A DNA stretch of 64,000 nt from Edaphochlamys debaryana (Eukaryota > Chlorophyta > Chlorophyceae > Chlamydomonadales). The position numbers and the translations under genes are program-made. Position 1 is the stretch's first letter; each line of letters starts with the position of its first letter. Location: NCBI GenBank assembly GCA_016858145.1, contig JAEHOE010000173.1, positions 62,001 through 126,000 of the forward strand, in the 5' to 3' direction. Shown here piece by piece: positions 35,688 through 45,600 of the stretch. The notes below the pieces were generated by a model that made no database searches, was not told the DNA's origin, and was given only the letters and a program-made list of their open reading frames with translations.

Positions 35688-35742
35688 CACGTGCCCACAT
35701 GCACTCAGCCCACAGTCGCACGTGCCCACATGCACTCAGCCC
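35688..35742. repeat. Two-copy direct repeat spanning the K1 stop codon
   Basis: A 24-bp unit beginning CACGTGCCCACATGCACTC occurs at 35688-35711 and 35719-35742. The right copy codes part of the K1 C-terminus (AECMWAR); the left copy contains the stop codon and the start of the 3' UTR. Confidence 0.85.
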
Positions 35743-38700
35743 CCGTGTGAACCAGGCCACCCTCCACCCACCCCTCACGACGCGATCTCCAACTCCACGC
35801 CCTCCAATCGCTGTTCCAGCCCCGCGTGTGAATCGTGTCTTCCGCCGTCGTACGCGTGACGTCCCCAGACCCATGGGCCACGGCCCCAAAGGGCGCCGGC
35901 ACGCCTAGCCCCGAGAGCGGCCGAGGCTCCTCCGCAATCCGCCTTGCACCGCCCTGGCCCACCGGCGCTGGCGCCAAGGGATTCCCTAGGATTGGGCCCG
36001 CCTCGCGCCAGCGTTCGAGGTCAGCGCCGTCGGCACCGGCAACGGCAACGGCCCGAGCACCGACGGCGGTGGCCCCGCTGCCGCTGGCGGAGTAGGCCAG
36101 AAGCGCGTGCGGGCCGTGCGGGCCGTGCAGGCCGCGGACCAGGAATGCCGCTGAGGACTCTTCGCCGGCACTGGCTGCAGTGACGTAGCTGATGGCGCCG
36201 TTCCATGTCGTGGCGGCGTCGCACGGCGGGGATGCGCGGCTGTCCGCGGCGCAGCTGCCGGGGTCTTTCCGCGGGGGCGGGAGGCGGCTGGTGGGGAGGG
36301 AGGGCGGCTCGCTGAGCCGCGTCCACGAGTCGTCCCGCGTGTCGGCGTGCACCCGCAGCGCCCTGCCCAGCTCCTCGGTGGGCGTGGTGCCGGCCGCCTC
36401 GTCTCCTGCGCTGGGGTCTTCGGACGATGGTCCAGCCGCCGCTGCGATCTGCAGCTTCCGGTGAGGCTGCGGCACCTTGTCAAAGGGGAATAACAAGGAT
36501 GGGGCAGCCGGGGCGGGGATGACGGGCTCGGGGCCCGGTACGCTGGTGACGGAGCTCCGGCATGGGGCCTGTGGATGGGTGTCGGTGGGAGGCCGTGCGC
36601 TATCAGGGAAGGGCTCAGTCGAAGAGGGGCAGCATGTGGTATCCCAGGGGGTCACTCACCCTTCTCCCTTCCGAGTCCAGCAGTGACCTCAGCCCCTTGG
36701 CCGCCTCTGCCGCCGCGGGCCGCCTCAGCGGGTCGGGGTCCCAGCAGGCCATGACGAGCAGCCGCAGGGCCTGGGGGCAGCGGCGCTCGCTGACCTGGTC
36801 CAGGGGCGGCCGCTCGCCGAGCACCGCCACCTTGTAGGCCACGGCGGGGATGGTCAGGCCCTGAGGCAAGGGAGGGAAGGATGCAGCTAGCAGGTTACTG
36901 TCAGAGGCGCATAGGTTTAGACTGGAGGTAGCACAAGCAGGATGCCCTCTGAATGCAAAAATGCAGCGAACCACGCAACAGGAGGCAGGGGGGGCTCACC
37001 TTCCAGGGCTGCCTGCCGGTGAGCATGGCCCAGACCACCACGCCCAGGCTGTACATGTCCGCATGGTGGGTCACGACAACGTTCCTAGTATCATAGCACT
37101 CTGCGTGCAAGATGATAGGAATGGTGTTTAGGCAAGCGTCTGCTGCATGGTGCATAGCGAAGCTCTCGTGTTCCACGGAGCCGCTGCCCAAACGGCACAC
37201 CGACCTGGCGCCAGGTAGGCGGGTGTGCCTGCCTCGGGGTGCAGGGTCGCCACAGTCTCCGCACGCAGCCGGGCCAGACCAAAGTCCTGCGTGGGGCGGA
37301 GGCGTCAGGTGGTGAGCTTGCAGTTGCAGCGGGTTCCCCAGCACCCTTGCGCCTACCCACCGTGAGCTTGACCACCGGGGTGGGGCTGTCCGGGTTGCTG
37401 ATGAGCACGTTGGCGGGCTGGGGGGCCAAGGGCCGGGGGAGCGAGGGGCGAAGGGGTGGCGGAGGAGGTGAGGCAAGAAGAAAGAAGTGGCGTCGGTCAG
37501 CAGGGCAGGTATCAGGGAATGCCCTGGCCAGCCCTAGGCACAGTAAAGGCCGAGCATGCTACCCCACAAACCTTGAGGTCTCGGTGGACCACCTGGGCGT
37601 GGGGAGGTGCGAGAGCAGCGGGTCAGCGCAGCGAGAAATGCGCAGCACGGGCCCAACTATGCGGTTGGAGAACTGCTTGCTCACTTGGCACCCCAGGTGC
37701 TCACCGAGGGGTGCAGGTACTCAAGCGCTTGGGCGATCTGCAGCGCAATGTGCAGCACCTGCAGAGGAGTGACGGCATTGCAGGATCAGCAGCCCCTTGT
37801 GTGAGGCTTGGCGGGCTTACAGGCGATGCCATCCCCGCCCCATCTATGAGCCCCTGAGCCCCACCATGTCCAGCGGCAGAAGCGGCTGTGCCCTGTTGCT
37901 GCCAGTGCTTTCGTCCGCAGCGCTCTGTGCGGGCTCCCTCGCTTGCTTGTCTTTTGACCTATCCCCGTACACCAGTCGGTCCAGGTTGGTCTCCATGAGC
38001 TCAAACACCAGGCAGGGCCGGGGCGGGGCCAGGCACGCGGCCAGAAGGCGGACTGAGGGGAGCGAGGGCGCAGGCGGGGGAGGTGTGGGCGCCTAGAGCG
38101 CTTGTCCAGGTAATCACGGGAGAAAGGGCGAGGTGCGCTAGGGAATTCAGATGCGAGACCCCAACCTTGCGATGCCGAGTCATGCCCCTCGCTTTGAAGC
38201 CCCTCGGGACCTCCTGCCATTACCGCCTGCCTCCCGCGGGTCCTCGTGAGGACTCACCGACGTTGGGGTGGTCGCAGCGCCCCAGCACCTCCACCTCCGC
38301 GGCCAGGGTGGACAGCAGCATCCGCCCGCGCGTGTCTGGCAGCAGCTTGGCGCCGTCCGCTTGGTCCCGCGGTTCAAGGGTGAGCGACAACATGACGCCC
38401 TTCCCTCCCCCTTGGTCCCCAGCCGGCCTTGGCGGCTCTGGGGGCCTGTCCTCGACCCAGTCACTGTTGATGGGGAGGCAAGAGGCCATGGTGAGTCGCT
38501 TGCACATGTGCCCCAGCGAAACCCTAAAACCCAACTGTCTGCCAGGTAGGTACTGTGAGTCTTTCGACTGTCCAGACGTCCAGGCCCCAGCAGCTCCGCA
38601 CCCCGGGCCCGCCCCCACCTGTCTCCGTTGAGCACCTTGACCGCCACACGCGCCCCCCGGAACGTGCCCAGGTGCACGCAGCCGAACGCGCCGCGGCCCA

Positions 38701-41160
38701 GGATCGTGGGCAGCAGAGTCACCACGTCAGCAGCCGCAGCCATGGGGTCCTCCGGGGCCCGGTCTGCGGCCCTGGGGGATGCGGCGGCCGCCGGGCGCAG
38801 CGCCACGTGTGTCACCAGGTCGGGGCGGGGCGGGGCGAGGGGCGACACCACCTGCTGGTGAGGCCCGCTGCCGGAGTCGTGATGCTCGGACGCCATGGCA
38901 CCCGAACTGGACGGCCGCTCGAGCGAGGAGGGCGGCATCCACACCTTGCACAGCGGCAGCTCCTCCATGTGGCCGCCTGGACTGGAGCCTGTTGGTGGGG
39001 GAGGGCGAGAGATGGGCAGCCATGTGCTGGGTTGTGATGGGATGCCGTTTTGGGTCCAAATGCGTCCGGCAAGCAAACGCACGCAAGAGAACCTGCCGGT
39101 TGACGAGCGCTGCTCGTGCAGTAAACAGACGGTACCAGCAGGTACCCGTGCTCACCAGGCTTGGCACCAGACCCGTGCTTGGACGCATCCTGCCCGCCGC
39201 CCTTGCCGTCCCGCCGTTGCTGCTCTTTGTGGCGCCGCTTGGCCACCCAGATCGCCAGTGCGGCCAGCGTGCACACCAGCAAGAGCCCTGGTGGTTAGTT
39301 GGACGATGAAAGCGGAACGCCGAGGGCAAGGGTTTAGGACGGAATACAGGCCATCAAGGCTTGCGGTCATCAAGGATGGCCTCCTAGACTGCGCGACCAT
39401 TGTGAGCAACCCACGGCCTAATGCCAGCAAAACATGCTAGACCCCTGCCATCAACTTTAACAAGCCACGCACCTCCCACGGCGCCCAGCACGGCTCCCAC
39501 GACGACCCCCGTGCTGCTGCCGCTCCCCCCTCCTCCCTCCGAGTCGGGTGCGCCCGGCGTAGTGGCTCCCGGCACAGGCCCTGCTGCCAGCGGCGGTGGG
39601 GGCTGCTGCGCGGCGGCGGCTGCCAGCATCATGGCGGTCGCGCAGCCGATGGCGCTGAAGCGGTCGATGCACTCCTTGGTCATGACCATGTAGCAGGCGG
39701 ACTCGGCCTTGCGCAGCATGATGCTGTAGTTGTTCGGGGTCTGTGCAAAGGACGGGACGCAGTAGGAAGCGCGGGGCAAGCAGAGGGCGGAACAAGCTCA
39801 CGTCGACCGCAGCTGAGATTCCGGATAAGGCACTGCCTGACTCCAGTCAGCACTTGAATAGGCGGGCTTGGGTCTCCTTGCTCGCCGGCGGGCTTGCTGC
39901 CTTACTAGTTGCCTGCATGCGTACGGAAAGCGTGTCTGCGCACTCACCCTGCGCCCGTCCCCCTCCTCGTCCATGCCCGGCCAGCCGCCGTCCCAGATGC
40001 CTCGCTGCGCCCAGCAGCGGCGCTGCAGCGGCGCGGCGGTGTCATTGACGCAGTCCGCCTGGTCCAAGGGGCGCTGGGGCACCCGGAAATAGAGCGCCTG
40101 CGGAATGAGGCGGGTCGAATGGAGGGTTCAACGATACCGTCGTGCCATGAAGCGTTGGGGGCAGGTGGTTGCAGCTAGGGCTGTTAGTCACGCTGAGCGT
40201 CTCCTGCCTCTTACCTGCAGGTCCAACGGGTAGCAGATGCCTGGCGGGCGTTATGCAGTGGTGCGGCGAGAGCGGAGGATGGGTGGATCAGTTCAGGCGA
40301 GGCTCTAAGCAGCACTGGGGGCGAGGCGGTACGACTCATGTGCGACTGAAGCATCCTCCCTCCATCCTTCGGGACCCCTGCCGGCCCCTCCCTACCAAGC
40401 CTCCAGAACCCCGGCCGGCCCCTGCTCACGAGTCAGCAGCAGGCCGCCAACCATCATAACGCTGGCGTGCTCGTCCGCCGGTGTGGCCGCGAGGAGGTCC
40501 AGCCCGGGGGCCAGGAGGACGTTCTTTATCCGGAAGCGGTCCACGCCGATGTCCGCAAATTTGAGCGTGACGCCTCCCCGCAAGCGGACCTGGTCGTTGA
40601 GAGGGCAGCAACAACGGCAGGAGGCTTGGCACAGTATGAAGCTTGACCCAACAGTAGCATGTTCGGCCGCCGAGGCAGCAGCAAGGGCCGCAGCTTCAGC
40701 GCAGCACCGGTGTGTACGGGGCTGGGCCCGAAAGCCACCTCGGCGTTTGAATGCCCTCACTCACCTTCCCCGTGACGTACGCCATGTCAAGCAGGGGCCA
40801 CCGCTCCGGGTCCGGCCCTGTGACCGTGACGTTGCGCGCCACGGGCACCGGTGTGGCCAGCCCCTCCCAGTCGGCGTCGCTCAGAGTGACATCCGATAGC
40901 ACCCGGATGACGCCCACGGAGCCATCCGCCAGCGCCAGGGCAAACTCACGGCCCGTGCGGACCGGCGCCTCTCCCAACGTGGCGCTCGAGGTGGCTGTTG
41001 GGGGCAGCTGTGCGCTGCCGGCTGCGCCGCTGGGCGCTGAGCCAGGGCCCTGGGAGACGGCTGGGCGGGCCAGGGCCAAAACCAGGAGCAACAGACGACA
41101 GCCGGCCGTACCGGCCCGGCGCCGTGCTAGCGCTGAGCTTGTATTGTGTGTAGACACCAT
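35705..41160 (-). CDS. Receptor-like kinase K1 (TKL-type), single-pass
   Basis: A 16-exon model gives about 1091 residues: 41160-40765, 40589-40430, 40240-40215, 40097-39948, 39740-39473, 39287-39156, 38988-38619, 38463-38258, 38052-37865, 37758-37705, 37592-37572, 37417-37361, 37286-37205, 37100-37000, 36860-36660, 36568-35705. Signal peptide (CRLLLLVLALARPAVSQ), strand-rich ectodomain, Cys module (TPNNYSIML...KECIDRFSAIGC), TM near 334-352, then kinase. Seen: Gly loop GRGAFGCV (475-482), VAVK Lys495, EVEVLGRCDHPNV as helix C, HRDLKPAN (653-660), DFG (677-679), APE rebuilt across a phase-1 intron (Glu704), DMYSLGVVVW, and ACWDPDPLRRP. All catalytic residues are present, so it should be active on Ser/Thr or with dual specificity. 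Inserts of about 60 residues (beta3 to helix C) and about 35 (before helix E) are unusual. The 287-residue tail carries WTRLSEPPS (Trp886). Tandem with K2; introns match K3. Confidence 0.83.
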
Positions 41161-42692
41161 ACAAGGTTTGATTGTCCGGTGTCCGGGCTGCTCACAGCAG
41201 GGGCTGGCGCCAAATGTCAAGACAGCCCGGGCTCCGGTCAACTCCGGTGCCTAGAATTTCAGATGCCAAAGATTGCATAGCAACTGCTGTCATACTTAAT
41301 CCAGCACCGGCAGCGCTCCAAGCGCGGGGCTGGCATTGACGACAGTCATCGCACTTCCCTGGTCGCCGGATCTGACAAGCGCATCCGATTCCTTTGCACA
41401 AGTCGCCTTGTTGTACAGAGTCGGTTCCCTCGTCTGGCGAGCGAGCAAAAGAGAACCGTCCGGCGCCCGTGTGGGTCGCGGCCGGAGAACGAGTCAGGAG
41501 CTCCTCAGTAACAATGTAGAAAGCATAGGTATGTTCACTAGAAACTATGGAGCGCACTGCGTGTTTGGTTTCAATACGGCCTTCGCGTCCCGGCGGCACG
41601 AACACACGCGTTAGGACGACCATCGCGGAGGACAAGGCAGCTTGCCACTCCCCACCCCCTTGCGCCTTACGTCGCTGCCTGTAGGCGCGCCTCCCTTCCC
41701 TCTCAGACTTGCTCTGGGCATGTGGCCCTCCTGGCAGCCAGCCGACCGTCTGTCCGCTCGACGTTCCATCTTCTCCTCTCTGCCCCCGCTCGCCTCGCCC
41801 ACAAGCCTACACGAGCTGCCGTGACATGGACTTATGCCAGACATACCTGCAACTTGCACACACAGCAAGCCCACAACCAACGCAAAGCCACGACACACTA
41901 GGCGCAATCGCACCGGATTAAGCAGTGCGGACGCACCAGGCGGGCTTCTCCCGTTGCCAAACACTACCTTGACCAGCCAGGACCAGCCGCACATACCATC
42001 ATCATTTCGTGTGATGGCGAATCAGAGCCAACATGTTACTGCCCGATTAACTGCAAGAGCCGCTACCCAAACCAGGAGGCCTCCTGACTCAAACCCCCCT
42101 TATGAGGCAAGGATGCCATGTACCGCAGATTCACACCGAACCCTCTATCTGACTCCCTGGCATCCCAAGCTGACATCGCTAACCCTGGCCTTGAGCAATT
42201 TTGACGAGCGGCATCAATCCATGCGGTACTGGTAGCCCACATAGCGTCAGCAGTGACTGACGTCCACTTACTCTATCCATCCTGTTCGGCAACCCGATTG
42301 ACACTGCTGCGAGAGTGCAATTGCGCAAATGGCTGAGCCCCCGGCATGTATAGTGGGCAGGGCGAAGCCCCCCAAGGACTACCTCCCCTGACTTCTCTCC
42401 TCTCTCCCCTACCTTCCCATCGACAATTGCTCGGTTGCCGGACAGGGCCCGTAATGCAGTCTGGACAAGGGTGGCTGCCCGAAGCAAGGCCGGAAAAGGG
42501 CTGAGCTCCGCGGTCCCCCCCAGGGGGCTCAATGTTTGAGTCTGGCTCCGTGCAGCCCTCCACCCCTCTCCTGAGCCGCGCAACAGGTGACCGTCGGCCG
42601 GCGCAAAAGGCCGGGCGCTTAGCGGGGCCCCGGGGCCCGGGGCTGCCCAGCGTGTTGCCCTGGTGAAGGCCTCACGTGTCACGCCAGAGCGC
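41161..42692. other. Spacer between K2 3' end and K1 start
   Basis: About 1.5 kb carrying the K1 promoter region and the K2 3' UTR. No further feature is seen. Confidence 0.5.
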
Positions 42693-45600
42693 TCAGTGCG
42701 GCTCTCCAGCAGGAACCCGGTCTCTAGTTGGGGACACCCCCGCCTCCAAGGGGCCGCACCCCACCGAAAGGCCAGGCGAAGATTCGTCCCCTTCCGTGAC
42801 GCTGAGGAGACCAGGGCCGGGCCGGGGGGTGTTCCACCCCTCAGGCATGGCTCCAACGAACGCCTCCGCAACGCCAGCGCCCCTGCTGCCGCCGACACTG
42901 TGCGCCAGCACGCCCCCGCTGCACGCCTCATGCCCAGCGCTGCCCCGCGGGCCGCACTGTAGCGCGCTCTCGGGGAAGGAGGGCGGCGTGCTGAGGCGCC
43001 GCCAGGCCTCCGTCTGGCCATCGCCGGCGGCGCGGATCCGCAGCGCATGGCCCAGGGCATCGTGCTGCCCGCCTGCGGTCTGGCATGGGATGGCGAGGCC
43101 GAGGGCCAAAGCAGCGGTGGCGGGGAGCAGTGGCGGGGAGCGGCGGAGCGACTCGTGCGTTGCCACCAGGTCCTCACTGCCCGACTCCAGGCCAGCGCTC
43201 TCCTCCTGAGAGTGCATGAGGGGAGGAGGGGCGCAGGCGGGGCGTGAGGTAGGCAGACTTGTGCAGAGCTGGCATGCAGGCCACAGCATTCCAGGCGATA
43301 GGCCTAACGAGGCAGCGTGACTGCGCGCACACACAGCCAGCTCCCCAGCGCTTGCGGCTGCGGTACATGAGCGAACCTGCAGACCGACTTTCCCTGACGC
43401 ACCTTGATCGCCTCCGCCAGTAGGGAGCGCAGCGCCCGGGAGGCCTCTGAGGCCGCGGGCCGCCGCAGCGGGTCCCCCTCCCAGCAGGCCGTGATGAGGG
43501 CCCGGAGGGCGGCAGGGCAGCGGCTCTCGCTGACCTGTGGCCACAGCCAGGGACGTGTGGCGGAGAGACGGCACTCTTAAAGGGTGGCGATTTGCGTGCT
43601 ACCATGACAATGTGCACGACGACGCGCCACACTGCGGCCGTTGGCAGTTACACGGACCTGGTCCAGGGGCGGCCGCTCCCCCAGCACCGCCACCTTGTAG
43701 GCCACGGCGGGGATGGTCAGGCCCTGAAGAACGAAAAGGACAGGGTACGGGGCAGAGGGTTGCACACAAGCCAGCACAAGCAGGGGCAGGTGGGGCTCAC
43801 CTTCCAGGGCTGCCTGCCGGTGAGCATGGCCCAGACCACCACGCCCAGGCTGTACATGTCCGCATGGTGGGTCACCACCTGGTTCGCCTCGTCGTAGCAC
43901 TCTGGGGGGCCAGGCGAAGCAGGCAAAGCGGTTGAGGGCCTACAGAGCCCATATGGCACGAACATGTACGGGAGCCATGCGTAGGGTTGCAGGTCCCGTA
44001 GAACGTAGAAACTACGGGGGCGTATTATACGTCGAAAACTACGTAAAACGTAGTTAAGGCCTTTCGGCTTTCTACGCCCGTTTCTACGCCCTAAGTACTG
44101 GCAGCGGGACGGGCGGGGGTGAGGAGCTGGGTTTTGCACGCCGCGTGTCAGTGCCCTTAGCGATATGCGCAACCCAGTCGCCCAGGAGTGCTACATTTAT
44201 CCTTGCAGACATGAGCATGCGGTTGGCTTGTTGATCCGGGTGCACTCCGGGGGCTCTGGAGCAGGGCTGAGGGGCCGTGTGACCCGGATCCAGGTCTTGG
44301 ATTCCCTGCATTTGCATGAGAACCCATGCTCCCCGTCCCGTTCTCCTCAAACCAACCATGCTAAACACTTGAACAAACTGAAGCCGCGCCATAGCCAAGA
44401 TCTCAGCCGAAATTTCTCACGTTTAGGGGGATTTCGGAAGTTTTACCTACGTAGTTTCTACATCTGCAACCCTAGCCATGCGCATGGTGCTGCCGTCGAC
44501 CGTCAACGAGGCTTTGCATAATCAGGACGACGGGGTTGCGCATGCCCAGGAGTGCCCGGCCCCTCACCGACCTGGCGCCAGGTAGGCGGGTGTGCCTGCC
44601 TCGGGGTGCAGGGTCGCCACAGTCTCGGCACGCAGCCGGGCCAAACCAAAGTCCTGCGTGGGGGGAAGGCGGAGCCTGATTCGTGAGCCTGAACCTTGTG
44701 CGTGGAGAGCCCATGATCCTTTCCCTACACCCAAAGGCTGCCCACCGTGAGCTTGACCACCGGAGTGGGGCTGTCCGGGTTGCTGATGAGCACGTTGGCG
44801 GGCTGGGGGTGGGGTGAAAGGGCGACGGCGGAGATGAGGCAAGGAAGGCATGACTGGCACCAGTTGGCAGAGCAGGGATCAGCAGGGACTCCCCTGCTGA
44901 GAGGCACAAACTGGCCCACAAACCTTGAGGTCTCGGTGCACCACCTGTGAGTGCGGGGGAGAGGTACGGTAGCAGGCGAGGGAAGGCAGTCAGGGTCTTC
45001 GCATGCAGCATTGCGGCTGGCACGGGGCAGGCCTGCTGCTTGCTCATCCGTCACCCCAGGGCTCACCGAGGGATGCAGGTACGCGAGAGCCTGCGCGATT
45101 TGCAGCGCAATGTGCAGCACCTGCGGGATTTGAAGAGAAGGGATAAGGGATAAGCACGACAGTGCAGCTTTGAAACGCCTCCCGCTCTAGCATCGCCTCA
45201 GGTCCCCGAGCCCACGCACCGTGGCCAGCGGAAGCAGCTGTCGACTGGCGTCGCCGCTTTGGGGGGACGCTTTTTCTCTGGGATCCCTGGCTCCGTACAC
45301 CAGTCGGTCCAGGTTGGTCTCCATGAGCTCAAACACGAGGCAGGGCCGGGGCGGGGCCAGGCACGCGGCCAGCAGGCGGACTGAGGGCGAGGAGGGCGCA
45401 GACCGGCAGGCGTGTGCGCCGAATACACTTGTCCAGTTCACCCGAGGAGAGAGGGTGAAGTTGCGTTCGGAATGCGCTCCAGTTATGTGACACCACCCTA
45501 CTAATGCCCCCTCTTCTCAGGACCTAGCTCCAGCAAAGCAGTAGCTTGCCCCGAAGCGCCGGGGCACCCGGGGAGCCTCACCAACGTTGGGGTGGTTGCA

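Larger units (their letters stand above)
33761..35704. other. Spacer between K1 3' end and thioesterase start
   Basis: About 1.9 kb. Contains the thioesterase 5' flank, a short tandem duplication (34975-35035) and the K1 polyadenylation candidate. Short open frames here lack codon bias and were not called. Confidence 0.5.

Noticed and set aside
37041..37099. A separate short gene at the K1 APE region
   Set aside because: It is the exon that completes APE and the DMYSLG helix of K1; phase matches the upstream DFG exon.
43174..43632. K2 as a pseudogene because its kinase exon is interrupted
   Set aside because: The interruption has proper donor and acceptor sites, is phase 0, and the kinase frame resumes with conserved residues.
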